From: Candidatus Cloacimonadota bacterium | Lineage (GTDB): Bacteria > Cloacimonadota > Cloacimonadia > Cloacimonadales > Cloacimonadaceae | Direction of reading: 5' to 3' | Assembly (NCBI GenBank): GCA_020532515.1 | Contig: JAJBAY010000002.1 | Location: forward strand, 1-64,000 | DNA length: 64,000 bases | Part shown: piece by piece, positions 25,571 to 34,613 of the stretch | Layout of the letters: each line of letters starts with the position of its first letter | Position numbering within the stretch: position 1 is the stretch's first letter | Made by a program: the position numbers and the translations under genes | Notes under the pieces: generated by a model | The model's database searches: none | What the model was told of the DNA's origin: nothing | The model's input: the letters and a program-made list of their open reading frames with translations, nothing else

Positions 25571-26830
25571 ATGAAACTCTTTATAAACGCCTCCCTCCCC
25601 ACCAGTTCCACCGCTTTGAAGCGGGTGAACATGCTCTTTGACCAGCAGATCAAAAAGATTTCTGTCGATGAGATCGAAACCGAAGAAGAACCTGAAATCA
25701 TCGACCTCAAAGGCAGAATCCTGCTCCCGGGAGCCATTGATATTCACAGTCATATCTTGGGTAAGAAAAAGAACCTGGCGCATAATCTCACCAAAGCCAC
25801 AAAATCCGCCCTCAAAGGAGGATGGACCACTTTGGCAGAGATGAGCTACCATAGCGATATGCCCATCTTTGACACCAGTGATCTCAAAAAGAGCATTGCC
25901 GCCATCAAGGGTAATGCCTATACCGATATGGCTCTTTGGGCCAATGTGGATGTCACAGACTATCCCTACTATGCCGAAAGCGCCCAGGAACTCTGGACCA
26001 AAGGCGTGGTGGGAATTGCCCTGATGACCCCTACCCCGAACGAGAATATTGCCCAGATGAACTTCACCGAGATCATGGACCTCTTTATGGATATCTATGA
26101 AAGCGACACGGAATTTTCCTTCCAGGGCTATGATGTGGATAACCATGATTTCTACACCTTCGATTCTCAAAGAGACGGGATCAAGAAGATCTTAAGGCGC
26201 ATGCAGGAAAACCCCATCCACATCCCCCGGGTGTCTTCCTACCTCACGATAGAATTTATCAACACCATCTCCAAACGCAGCGACATCTCCTTTGCCATCA
26301 ATATGATGGATATAATGGGCTGGCTGCAGCCTGAAGCTTTTACCTCGCCCTGGGCCTGCGATTTTCATGAGCATCATGACCTGCTCTATGAGCTGCTGCG
26401 CACCAAGAAATTGTATCTGCTTTCCAATAGCTGTTCTGAGCTTGCGTCAGAGTGTGAGCTTTTTGGTGGCAATCCCCCTGAGCTGATGGAATACAGCTAT
26501 CTTTGGGTGCTTTCGGAGCTCTGGAAAGCCCGCAAAATCCCGCTGGCAACCTGCATCAAAATGACCAGCGAAAACCCCGCCAAACGCCTGGGGATATATC
26601 CTCAAAAAGGACGCATCGACACCGGTTCGGATGCGGATTTCGTGGTCTATAACCCCGAAGCAACCACCACTATTACCACCCCCAATGGCGTTCAAATGGA
26701 ACTGAGCGGGGCCATTGAATCCGTGTGGCTCAGAGGCACAAAGCAAGAGCCGGACACCAAGCCCCAGGGAGAATTTGTAAACCGCACAAATAGCCCCAAA
26801 CGCAGGCACAACAAGAGCTCCTGGGTCTAA
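25571..26830 (+). CDS. Dihydroorotase/dihydropyrimidinase-like amidohydrolase, probably metal-deficient
   Basis: 419 residues with the TIM-barrel amidohydrolase layout: LLPGAIDIHSH (first HxH pair) near residue 58, GGWTTLAEM, NPAKRLGIYPQKGRIDTGSDADFVVY and a C-terminal beta-sandwich. The later metal sites are altered: the carboxylated Lys position reads GIALMTP, the HxS region reads INMMDIMG, and the final DH reads LLSNSCSE. It therefore resembles non-catalytic dihydroorotase homologues. True pyrC activity is doubtful. It sits between fabI and tldE in one operon. A link to the PreTA-like reductase at 16555 is possible but weak. Confidence 0.75.
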   Translation: MKLFINASLPTSSTALKRVNMLFDQQIKKISVDEIETEEEPEIIDLKGRILLPGAIDIHSHILGKKKNLAHNLTKATKSALKGGWTTLAEMSYHSDMPIFDTSDLKKSIAAIKGNAYTDMALWANVDVTDYPYYAESAQELWTKGVVGIALMTPTPNENIAQMNFTEIMDLFMDIYESDTEFSFQGYDVDNHDFYTFDSQRDGIKKILRRMQENPIHIPRVSSYLTIEFINTISKRSDISFAINMMDIMGWLQPEAFTSPWACDFHEHHDLLYELLRTKKLYLLSNSCSELASECELFGGNPPELMEYSYLWVLSELWKARKIPLATCIKMTSENPAKRLGIYPQKGRIDTGSDADFVVYNPEATTTITTPNGVQMELSGAIESVWLRGTKQEPDTKPQGEFVNRTNSPKRRHNKSSWV

Positions 26831-26866
26831 AGACTGAAACACCAAGATCAAACAAAGGACAAATAT

Positions 26867-28195
26867 ATGAATGAGCAACTTCACTACCTGAAATCCGCCC
26901 TGCAGAAGCACTCCGAGCTGAAATACGTCCTGACTTCCAGAGAGTGGCAAACCGACTTTCTGCGCTTTTACCAAAGTCAGACCAATTACAACATTTCCAA
27001 GGACAGCAGCAGCCTGGACGCCATCCTCTACAAGGGGAAGAAGTCCTGCAGCTTCACTATCGACCATCCCGACAAAGGGAAGATCGATGAAGCTCTGCAG
27101 ACCGCTTTGGATATGATCGATATCATGCCCGAAGACCCCGATTTTGTGGATGTGGAGGATGATCTCACCCTGGCAGCACCACGCAAGATCGTAAACAACA
27201 TCGAGGCCCTGGGCCTGGACGAAAAGACCCGCATCCTGGGTGAGCTCGCAAAGCGCGCAGCCAAGTATGATTTCGAGCTTTACGGCACCTTTATCTGCAA
27301 TTACCAGAGCTGGCAACTGCTGAATAGCAACGGTCTGGACAAAACCAGCACCCAGTCTCCGATCTATCTGGAGGTGAAAGCGGTGCACAAGGACAGCCAG
27401 GTCACAGTGCTGGAGACCTTTGGCGGAGATGATTTCAAGTATTTCGACGAAGCCGCCTTTGGCAAGAGCTTGCTCACCAAGGTCGCTTTAGCGCAAAACC
27501 CCGTGGTGGACGTAGCCCCCGGCGAGTATGAGGTAATCCTCGCTCCTCGCTGCGTAGCCGAATTTGCCCAATATCTCTCCTACGGAATGCGAGCCGGCTC
27601 TGTGGACAGCCACAATAGCTTCTTTGAAGGCAAGCTAAACGAGCAGCTTTTTCCCGCTTCTTTCAGCCTCACGGACGACCCCACAGATCCTCAGATGATC
27701 CGCATGGATTATGGAGATCAGGGGCATATCTACAGACCTTTGAAGCTCATTGAGGACGGCTATTTCCGCGCCTTTATGTGCGGACAGTATTATCATCACA
27801 AGCTGGGCCTGCCCAAAAATGGCAATACCGGTGAATGCCTGAAGGTCAACGCCGGAAACGCAAAGCTGGAAGACATGATAAAATCTGTAAAGAAAGGTCT
27901 TTACATCTCCAGCCTGCACTATATGAACTTCATTAATGCCCGCGAAACTTCGCTTACCGGGCTCACCAGAGATGGCACCTTCCTGATCGAAGACGGGAAG
28001 ATCAGCAAAGTGGTAAATAACCTGCGTTTTACAGAGCGGATCTCCAGAATCTTTGAAAACGTGATAGAGTTCGAAGACAGCGCCCATACCATCCCCTTTT
28101 CCGATAACTATGGCGAATTCAGCGTGAACTCTTCCAGAGCGCCCCATGCCCGGATCAAGGACTTCAATATCAGCTCTTCCACCAGGACAATATAG
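26867..28195 (+). CDS. tldE: TldE/PmbA-type metalloprotease partner
   Basis: 442 residues of the TldD/PmbA family. The TldE barrel and the C-terminal antiparallel core (ARETSLTGLTRDGTFLIEDGKI) are clear, and the protein lacks the HExxxH zinc motif, as expected for the TldE half of the TldD-TldE heterodimer. The pair digests unfolded peptides and matures some RiPP peptides in other bacteria. tldD follows after 10 bp. No RiPP precursor gene is obvious next to it. Confidence 0.85.
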   Translation: MNEQLHYLKSALQKHSELKYVLTSREWQTDFLRFYQSQTNYNISKDSSSLDAILYKGKKSCSFTIDHPDKGKIDEALQTALDMIDIMPEDPDFVDVEDDLTLAAPRKIVNNIEALGLDEKTRILGELAKRAAKYDFELYGTFICNYQSWQLLNSNGLDKTSTQSPIYLEVKAVHKDSQVTVLETFGGDDFKYFDEAAFGKSLLTKVALAQNPVVDVAPGEYEVILAPRCVAEFAQYLSYGMRAGSVDSHNSFFEGKLNEQLFPASFSLTDDPTDPQMIRMDYGDQGHIYRPLKLIEDGYFRAFMCGQYYHHKLGLPKNGNTGECLKVNAGNAKLEDMIKSVKKGLYISSLHYMNFINARETSLTGLTRDGTFLIEDGKISKVVNNLRFTERISRIFENVIEFEDSAHTIPFSDNYGEFSVNSSRAPHARIKDFNISSSTRTI

Positions 28196-28205
28196 GAATA
28201 TCATT

Positions 28206-29645
28206 ATGAAGCAAAAGATAAATAAGATCATCAACGACTTAGCCGCCCCGGACGTCAGCTTTGCCGATGTCCGCATTACTATTACAGATTATGAAAGCAT
28301 CTTTTTCATGAACGCCAATCTCAGAGATTACAGCAGCAGCAAAGGCTCTGTAGCCATCGGCATCAGGGTCCTGATCGATGGCTGTTTTGGCTTTGCGGGT
28401 TCCAAGGACCTCAGTGAGGCCAGCATCAAAAGGCTGATCGCCAAGGCTCGTGCCAATGCCATTCATGGCGCCAAGTTCCAAAAGGAAAAGCTCACTTTCC
28501 CAGCCCTGCCTGCCATCACCGGCGAGTACGAACACAAGCCTGAAATCGACCCCTTTGCCATGCCCAAAGCCGAAAAGCTGGAGTTTCTGCATAAATTGGC
28601 TACCAGCATCAAGCCCACCGGCAAGATCGTGTATTCTTATATTGCAACGGAGTTTGAGCGTCAGGAAAAGTATTATGCCAATAGCGAAGGTAGCTACAAC
28701 CACATGATCGTCACCAATACCCTGCCCATGATGATGGTAGTCGCCTCCGATGGCAAACAGACCCAATCCCGCACCTGGCCTGGACACATGAGTGCCGGCC
28801 GCGCTGGATTTGAGCTCTTTTATCAGCAGAAGTTTGAAGAGAATGCCGAACTCATCATCAAGGAAGCCACAGACTTGCTCACTGCCGATGTCATCACCGA
28901 AGAAAAGGCCGATATCATCATCGGAGCCGGTCATCTGGCTCTGCAATTGCACGAATCCGTAGGCCATGCCACTGAGGCAGACCGCATCTTTGGCCAGGAA
29001 ATATCCTACGCCGGCAAGACCTTTGTGAAGCCTTCCATGCTGGGAACCTTCAAATACGGCTCTGATATCCTGAATATCTATAGCGACAGCACCGATCCCA
29101 AAGGTATGGGCTACAGCCCTATGGACGATGAAGGTGTGCCCGGACGCAGGGTGGATATCATCAAAAACGGCATCCTCATGGATCAGCAGACCTCACGCCA
29201 TATCGCCCACAAACTTGGCTTGGAACCTTCCTCAAATATGAAGGCCTCCTTTGCCGATGATTTCCCCCTGGTAAGGATGACCAATCTTTGCATCGCCCCC
29301 GGAAAAGGCAGTTTAGCAGATCTAATCGCCAGCACAGAAAGCGGTTACTTCCTGGACTTCACCAAGACCTGGAGCATCGATGACAACCGTAATAACTTCC
29401 AATTCACCACCGAGATCGGCTACAAGATCCGGGATGGCAGAATCGTGGGAATAGTAAAAGAACCCACTTACTTTGGCATCACGCCGGAATTCTGGAATGC
29501 CTGCGACGCCATTTGCGGTGAAGAGGAATGGGCCTACCACTCCACTTTCCATTGCGGAAAAGGCGAACCCGGACAGGTCATGCGTTTGTCTCACGGCGTA
29601 GCCCCGGCCCGCTTCAAAGACATCAATGTCAGCGTAAAAATGTAG
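28206..29645 (+). CDS. tldD: TldD metalloprotease
   Basis: About 479 residues, starting at MKQKINK with AGGAA upstream; an in-frame start 60 bp earlier inside tldE is less likely. The zinc-binding H-E-x3-H motif is LHESVGHATEADR (H249, E250, H254), and the C-terminal CGKGEPGQ completes the active site. It is the catalytic half of the TldD/TldE complex. The gene ends the operon and is followed directly by a strong terminator. Confidence 0.93.
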   Translation: MKQKINKIINDLAAPDVSFADVRITITDYESIFFMNANLRDYSSSKGSVAIGIRVLIDGCFGFAGSKDLSEASIKRLIAKARANAIHGAKFQKEKLTFPALPAITGEYEHKPEIDPFAMPKAEKLEFLHKLATSIKPTGKIVYSYIATEFERQEKYYANSEGSYNHMIVTNTLPMMMVVASDGKQTQSRTWPGHMSAGRAGFELFYQQKFEENAELIIKEATDLLTADVITEEKADIIIGAGHLALQLHESVGHATEADRIFGQEISYAGKTFVKPSMLGTFKYGSDILNIYSDSTDPKGMGYSPMDDEGVPGRRVDIIKNGILMDQQTSRHIAHKLGLEPSSNMKASFADDFPLVRMTNLCIAPGKGSLADLIASTESGYFLDFTKTWSIDDNRNNFQFTTEIGYKIRDGRIVGIVKEPTYFGITPEFWNACDAICGEEEWAYHSTFHCGKGEPGQVMRLSHGVAPARFKDINVSVKM

Positions 29646-29663
29646 CTTTCAAAGCCAAACAAT

Positions 29664-29708
29664 GGCCCTGAGGCAGCAGGATCAATATTGCTGCCTCAGG
29701 GCCTTTTT
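29664..29708 (+). terminator. Strong rho-independent terminator after tldD
   Basis: A perfect 15-bp stem, GGCCCTGAGGCAGCA paired with TGCTGCCTCAGGGCC (29664-29678 and 29689-29703), a 10-nt loop, then TTTTT. It lies between convergent units and may also serve the minus-strand kinase. Confidence 0.95.
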
Positions 29709-29727
29709 ATATCATAGCAAATTACGC

Positions 29728-31939
29728 TCAATCCACGGTATAAGGCAGGCTAAAATAGAAAGTGCTACCCTGCCCCAAGCTGCTCTCTGCCCAGAGCGCT
29801 CCATCATGCCGAAGGACGATCTTTTTGGTCAAAGCCAGCCCGATGCCGGTCCCCCTCAAATTCATCTGCGGAATGCAGCCTTTTGAAGGGCTCAAAGACC
29901 TTGTCTTTTTGAGCAGGATCAAAGCCCACCCCCTCGTCTTGCACAGAGTAAACCACCTGGCCATCCCTCAGTTCACAGCCGATGTGAATCTTATGCGTAG
30001 AAGTCGGGATGCTGAATTTCACCGCGTTTTCAATCAGATTTTTCCAGACCAGTTCGATCAGGGTGGCGTCCCCCTGAGTGCTCAGCAGAGCATCCACCGT
30101 CACAGAAAAGTATTCCGGCACATACGCCAGCTGTCTGCGGACAATCTCTCTCATATTTAGCCTCTCCCTATGAAACGCTTGGTTATCCGCCCGGGTGAGC
30201 TTCAAAAGTTCAGTGATCACCTTGTTCAGGTGCGCAGCCTGGCCTTCGATGGCGTGCAGGATATCTTTGCCTTTGTCGCCTAATTGCGCTTCAAAATCCT
30301 CTTCCAAAGCCTTTGTATAAGCGCTGATTCTCTTGAGCGGAACCTGCAGGCCGTCTGCCACAGAGTAAGAGAAGGATTCCAATTCTCGCATGCTGCGTTT
30401 GAGCTGATCGGTGCGAAGATCCACCTGCTTTTCCAAGTCCAGGGTATGCTCTTTGACCTGCTTGATCAGCTCCAATTGATGCAAGACAATCGCCAGTTGA
30501 TTGGCAAATGCCTGAGCCTCTTCGATGTGCTCTGGGCCAAAGGCGTCCTTCTTGGTTGAGCAAAACCACAGAAAGCCCACCAACTCATTTCGCAGCATAA
30601 TTGCATTGAACATAAAGGATTGCATGCCCTCTTTGATCAAGGCTGCCCGAATCGGCATGTTCTTTGCTACGGGAATCTTGAATGCATCTGGAATCACAAA
30701 GTTTCTGGTATCTATCAACTGGGCTCTAAAATCCATATTAAGGGGATAAAGATCTTTGGTATTTAGATAGCGATGCCTGAGTTCCGGCTTGCTGATAGCC
30801 ATCATCTGTAGAAATCCCCCCTGGATTGAACTTACCATCAGGATATTGAAGGGAATCAAAGTTTGCAGCTGTTTCATGGCGATATTGCAGACCTGTTCAA
30901 AAGGCAGGTTTTCCAGCACGATTCTGTCCAGCTCCCGCAGGATCTCAAGGCGGGTGGCATAGCGGTTCTTTTGCTCTTCAATGCTCATGCGCTCTGTGAT
31001 GTCTCTCATCGCAGTGAGCATCTGAATATCCTGCCCTGCGCCGCTGATTATCGTGCTGTTGATTTCCACCGTTTTTACTTGTCTTTGTACATCCCAAACC
31101 TGTGCTTGATACATTCTGGCTCCCTCAAGCCCTTCTATGCGTGCTTTGGCATACTTTTCCAGCACCAGCCGGGATTCGGGCAAAATATACTCCATAATCT
31201 TCGCTCTATCACCGGAAAGAGGTGCTTTGCCAAAAAAATCCTGAGCCATTTTATTGGAATAACTGATATTACCTGCAACATCGTGCAGCACAATCATATC
31301 CTTGGTAGATTCCGCCAAAAGACGGTATTCCTGCTCACTTTTTTCCAGCGCTTGCTTTTCATCATAACGCAGAGTTCTACGCATCAGGATCTGCCCCATC
31401 AGCACTGTGGCCAGAGGGTAGATCACGAGCACCGGAATGGCCACTGCGTGGATCATCGGCCATCTGATTTCACTGGGCAGTAAAAGCATCAGGAATATCA
31501 TCGAGATATGGTTCACCACGCCTAATTGATACAGCCCCATTGAAGTATAAGGAAGATCCCTACGCTGGTGATAAATGCGCCACAAAAGTCCCCAAAATAT
31601 AGAGCTGATCACGGTGCTTACTCCCACATAAACTCCGCCTCCACCCACCAAAATCCGGTAAGTGACGGCTATCAGCCCACCGATGAGGGCCGGGACGGCG
31701 CCAAAAAACAGCGCTGCCACACTGAAGAGAATGGTCCGGGCATCGATTACTGTGCCCGAATTTAGCTTCCAGGGACCGATCATGACTGCCAGACCGATTA
31801 TGCCTATGATGATGCCGGTGATCACTTTGGCAAGTGCCCTGTTGTCAAATTTGTGCGTGATAATCATGTCATACGCGATTGACAGAGTCAGGAGCAGTGC
31901 GGCATTGTAAATCAGTTTTTCAAAAATATCAAGAATCAT
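29728..31939 (-). pseudogene. Sensor histidine kinase, frameshifted and lacking the phospho-acceptor His
   Basis: Restored length is about 736 residues: an N-terminal multi-TM sensor of the 5TM/LytS type (1-170), PAS (about 200-310), GAF (about 335-480), HisKA-like helices (about 510-580) and HATPase (from about 615). Two defects are visible. In the H box, SYSVADGLQVPL has Asp where the conserved His should be (family: SVSHDLRAPL). In the G boxes, a run of five C on the plus strand (29851-29855) shifts the frame after HSADEFEG; with one base fewer the product continues [17 protein letters not shown] to the end at 29728. The homopolymer change may be an assembly error. No response regulator is adjacent. 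Confidence 0.82.
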
Positions 31940-31994
31940 GGCTACCTCGTGGCTTACAATCTTCGGTTTAGATCAGACAAATATTTATAGAATC

Positions 31995-32024
31995 AACATA
32001 TCTTAAACAGGATATTGATGTCAA
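31995..32024 (-). promoter_or_regulatory. Promoter of the sensor kinase gene
   Basis: On the minus strand: TTGACA (32024-32019), an 18-bp spacer and TATGTT (32000-31995), about 55 bp upstream of the ATG. Confidence 0.45.
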
Positions 32025-32157
32025 GACAGATTTTGGGTTCTTTATCCGAAACAGGCAAAGAGACTGTTCAAAATAGGGAAGCAGATTAGGCCTTTTCCTC
32101 TCTATTCTTTGAGAAAAGCAGGACGAGAATACCGGCTGGATGCGATCCTACAGTGCA

Positions 32158-32216
32158 GGATTCGATGCGTCTCGCGTCGAGAAAGGGTTGAGGATTCGAT
32201 CCGTCTCGGATCGAGA
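32158..32216 (-). repeat. Mini-hairpin family, two tandem copies
   Basis: Copy 1 is TCGATGCG-TCT-CGCGTCGA and copy 2 is TCGATCCG-TCT-CGGATCGA (perfect 8-bp stem), each preceded by GGAT. Read on the minus strand both have the form stem-AGA-stem-ATCC, matching the copies at 32286 and 42613. Confidence 0.85.
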
Positions 32217-32285
32217 ATATTGGACTGGCTGCGTTGCCCGCGTCGACTGAGAACTGCTTCCTTTTGTAAAGGCCTGTGGCCTTAC

Positions 32286-32308
32286 TGGACGCGGGACGCA
32301 TCCAATCC
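32286..32308 (+). repeat. Mini-hairpin family, copy 3
   Basis: TGGACGCG-GGA-CGCATCCA followed by ATCC. It is almost identical to 42613-42635. Confidence 0.85.
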
Positions 32309-32348
32309 TGTAGTGCGCTCCTGACTTACAGAGTCCTCCCTGCATAGG

Positions 32349-32416
32349 ATGTCGTGGAGTTGACGTGTAGATCAGAGGATTTTTTCCTACTATCTACACG
32401 TCATCTTCACGATGAC
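32349..32416 (-). repeat. Hairpin repeat B, inverted copy
   Basis: A long imperfect inverted repeat; the central arms GACGTGTAGAT and ATCTACACGTC pair perfectly. Read on the minus strand the apex is AGTAGGAAAAAATCCTC, the same apex as in the copies near 44429 and 53126. The flanking arms have diverged with compensating changes. Confidence 0.8.
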
Positions 32417-32487
32417 AAAAGGGGTTCAGCTCTGGGAGGGCTTAGATAAAAGTCTCTCAGCTTGAGGCCACTTATCCGGCTATAGAA

Positions 32488-33043
32488 TTAGCTTATCTTA
32501 TGGCGGTATTTTATGTAGAGCAAGAGCAGGACACTGATCGTAGATAAGAGGCCTGCCAACAGCAGCGGAGCTGTGTATGTTCCTGTCAGATCATGCACCC
32601 AGCCACCTCCCTGAATGGCAATGGCACCCAGGCCATAGGCCGAAAACATCAGCCCATAATTCACCCCAAGATGCTCTACGCCGAAACACTCTGCGGTAAG
32701 CACCGGATACAGGGATAGCGAGGTTCCGATTCCCAAGCCCAGAATGACCGCTGCAATCAACAAAGTAGAAAAGCCAATTACATAAAAGGGGAAGGCCATA
32801 CCTCTCCTGCCACTTCCCGGCCGGAATCATCACGATGGCGAAAACCACCATAAAAACGGATAAGGGCAGCATGGAAGCAGAGCTTGACCATCCAAAATGA
32901 GCTTCCATAGGCTCCACAAACACACCCCAAGAATAGGATAAACCTCCCATCAGGGCAAGCAGAAAGCCACCCAGCACTACAGTCCATCGGGTTCCAAAAA
33001 CAGGCCGGTCAGTTTGCAATATCACTCCCTTTCCAAAATTCAC
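32488..33043 (-). pseudogene. Major facilitator superfamily transporter remnant
   Basis: Two frames give the two ends of one MFS protein of the oxalate/formate-antiporter-like type: an N-terminal piece with TM1-2 (RWTVVLGGFLLALMGGLSYSWGVF, first 12 residues shown in parts here: RWTVVLGGFLLA) and a C-terminal piece with TM9-12 (LGLGIGTSLSLYPVL, GVNYGLMFSAYGLGA). They join near 32800 in different frames. The region is about 550 bp where about 1200 bp would be needed, so a large internal deletion has removed the middle and shifted the frame. It cannot encode a working transporter. The upstream AAAGGGAG and a TTGACA (minus strand) survive. Confidence 0.8.
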
Positions 33044-33360
33044 GTTTTGCGAAAATATGGGACTTTCTTAATCGTTACAAATATTCTTATCCGCCTTAAA
33101 GCTGTCAAGAAAGAAATCGGCAGACTATTCTGCCTCAGGCAAAATCGTGCCGGCCTCCCGCTGCCAGCTTTAGGGTGGAAGCTCGGAGAGTAAAGGCAGA
33201 TATGTAAGCTGCGCTAAGAGCTTGCTGTTACGTTCGGAAAGTGGGATGATCCCCTATCCAGAGACGTCTGAGAGCGGTTTATTGATTAAACTCCAGACTT
33301 TATCTGCTTGGCTTAAATCTAATGGCACCGGACTTATTTTGCGGAATAACAATATTTATC

Positions 33361-33388
33361 TTGACAGCATAAGCCTCGCTCATACAGT
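33361..33388 (+). promoter_or_regulatory. Promoter of the LexA-like repressor
   Basis: TTGACA at 33361-33366, a 16-bp spacer and TACAGT at 33383-33388. The predicted start of transcription falls within the inverted repeat that follows. Confidence 0.5.
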
Positions 33389-33391
33389 GAC

Positions 33392-33420
33392 TTTGTAGTG
33401 AGTAATTATTAAACTACAAA
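33392..33420. promoter_or_regulatory. Inverted-repeat operator candidate
   Basis: TTTGTAGT (33392-33399) and ACTACAAA (33413-33420) are exact inverted half-sites 13 nt apart, between the -10 and the ribosome site of an HTH repressor gene. This position suits autorepression. Confidence 0.6.
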
Positions 33421-33440
33421 TACAACATAGGAGTAAGGCT

Positions 33441-34166
33441 ATGATTGGCAAAAGACTTCGTATCCTACGTAAAGAATTAGGAAAGCGGCAAAGTGACATG
33501 GCCAAAGATCTTGGCCTCAATGCCTCGGCCATCTCGCAAATGGAATCCGGCAAGATCAGACCGTCAATAGAAAGTCTGCTGGCGATGTGGAAAACCTACA
33601 AGCTGGATCTGCACTGGCTGCTCACCGGTGAAGGCGAAATGTTCTGTGAATCCAGAAATCAACTGGCGATTCACAAGCATAAAAGCTGGGACACTCTGCA
33701 AAAGATGCTCAATAAGAGCCTGGAAGATATCGCGAAGACCAAGATGGACCTGGTGGATAGCTCTGTGATCGACCTCCGCGTGGAAGGTGAAATTGCCGCC
33801 GGAAATCCGGTGGAGAGCCGTCCCTATTTTACCGATACCATCTCCATCCGCAAAGGGCAGCTCAAGGGCGATCCCAATCAATTCATCAGCTTGCGGGTGA
33901 ATGGCCGCAGCATGGAACCCTCTCTGCACCATAACGATGTGGTGATTATTTCCAAGTGCAGCGACTGGCAAAAGCTCTCCGGGAAAATCTGCGCAGTGCG
34001 CATCGATGGCGCCATCACACTGAAAATGATGACGCTAGATCAGAACACCCAGACCGTGGTGCTGCTGCCGATCAATGAGGATTTCGATCCCATCCTGATC
34101 AAGGCGAATGAGCACAACGATCTCACTCTGATCGGCAATCTGGCGTCTTTGTATCGGAAGTTTTAG
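33441..34166 (+). CDS. XRE-family HTH repressor with S24 (LexA-like) self-cleavage domain
   Basis: 241 residues. An N-terminal Cro/CI helix-turn-helix (about 5-60: QSDMAKDLGLNASAISQMESG) and a linker lead to a S24 peptidase domain. The putative scissile bond is A120-G121 in IAAGNP, the nucleophile is S157 in GRSMEPSL and the general base is K195 in AITLKMM, with LexA-like 38-residue spacing. Such proteins switch off on RecA-stimulated or spontaneous cleavage. AGGAG is upstream. It lies upstream of an AbiEii-type module and may control it or a lost prophage; that is inference. Confidence 0.9.
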   Translation: MIGKRLRILRKELGKRQSDMAKDLGLNASAISQMESGKIRPSIESLLAMWKTYKLDLHWLLTGEGEMFCESRNQLAIHKHKSWDTLQKMLNKSLEDIAKTKMDLVDSSVIDLRVEGEIAAGNPVESRPYFTDTISIRKGQLKGDPNQFISLRVNGRSMEPSLHHNDVVIISKCSDWQKLSGKICAVRIDGAITLKMMTLDQNTQTVVLLPINEDFDPILIKANEHNDLTLIGNLASLYRKF

Positions 34167-34178
34167 GGGACTCTGAAG

Positions 34179-34218
34179 CAGACAGTAGCCTGGCACTGAG
34201 CTCTGGGGGTACTGTCTG
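34179..34218. repeat. Inverted repeat after the repressor
   Basis: CAGACAGTA (34179-34187) pairs exactly with TACTGTCTG (34210-34218) around a 22-nt loop. No T-run follows, so it is not a standard terminator. Confidence 0.5.
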
Positions 34219-34306
34219 ATATAAAGAATCACTTAAATTTGCAAGCGAGCTATGCCCACGCGACATAGCACTTGACAGGATTTATGATTGTGATTTTCTA
34301 TGTCTT

Positions 34307-34609
34307 ATGGAAATAAAGGATAAGGATAAGATAAAAACACGAAAACTGACGCAGCTCTTTTGGGAGTACGAGCTTTCTGAGCAAGAATTGCAGGATTGTC
34401 TCAACAAAAACGACCTCTCTGAGCCGCTGACCGTTTCTCTATACAGACGCATATTGCTGTCCACGCCAGACTGGTATGATGTCTTGGGATCGCTTACTCC
34501 AGAGCAGCTTAGAACTGCTTTATCCGAAAAAGTCATTTCCACAATCCACTCTAAAGCCCTGCAAGAACGCTTCCGCTTTGCTGCCAGCAGGCTGTTTCCC
34601 GATCGGTAG
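34307..34609 (+). CDS. Small helical partner of an AbiEii-type toxin (antitoxin candidate)
   Basis: 100 residues, Glu/Leu/Arg-rich and helical, with TQLFWEYELSEQ near the N-terminus and WYDVLGSLTPEQLRTAL in the middle. I believe it belongs to the small LFW(D/E)-type proteins commonly encoded next to AbiEii nucleotidyltransferases (recalled as DUF6922, not verified). It lacks the winged helix of AbiEi. The toxin-like gene starts 4 bp after the stop. A TTGACA occurs 34 bp upstream of the ATG. Confidence 0.6.
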   Translation: MEIKDKDKIKTRKLTQLFWEYELSEQELQDCLNKNDLSEPLTVSLYRRILLSTPDWYDVLGSLTPEQLRTALSEKVISTIHSKALQERFRFAASRLFPDR

Positions 34610-34613
34610 TTTT

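Larger units (their letters stand above)
31940..32487. other. Intergenic repeat-rich region
   Basis: 548 bp without a gene. It contains three mini-hairpins of one family (32158-32182, 32192-32216, 32286-32308) and a larger hairpin repeat (32349-32416) in the opposite orientation to its relatives at 44410 and 53098. It looks like a repeat landing zone beside two decayed genes. Confidence 0.75.
33044..33440. other. Intergenic region ahead of the repressor
   Basis: 397 bp between the MFS remnant and the repressor gene. The left side keeps the remnant's promoter-like TTGACA on the minus strand (around 33102). The middle has no feature I can name. The right side carries the repressor promoter and operator (33361-33420). 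Confidence 0.6.

Noticed and set aside
32086-32345. Small open frames of about 65-71 codons in the repeat region
   Set aside because: They consist of hairpin-repeat sequence, occur on both strands and have no ribosome site.
31940-32487. CRISPR array
   Set aside because: The repeated short palindromes are irregularly spaced, inverted relative to one another and have no spacers of constant length.
34179-34218. Terminator after the S24 repressor gene
   Set aside because: The stem is good but the loop is long and no T-run follows, so it was recorded only as an inverted repeat.
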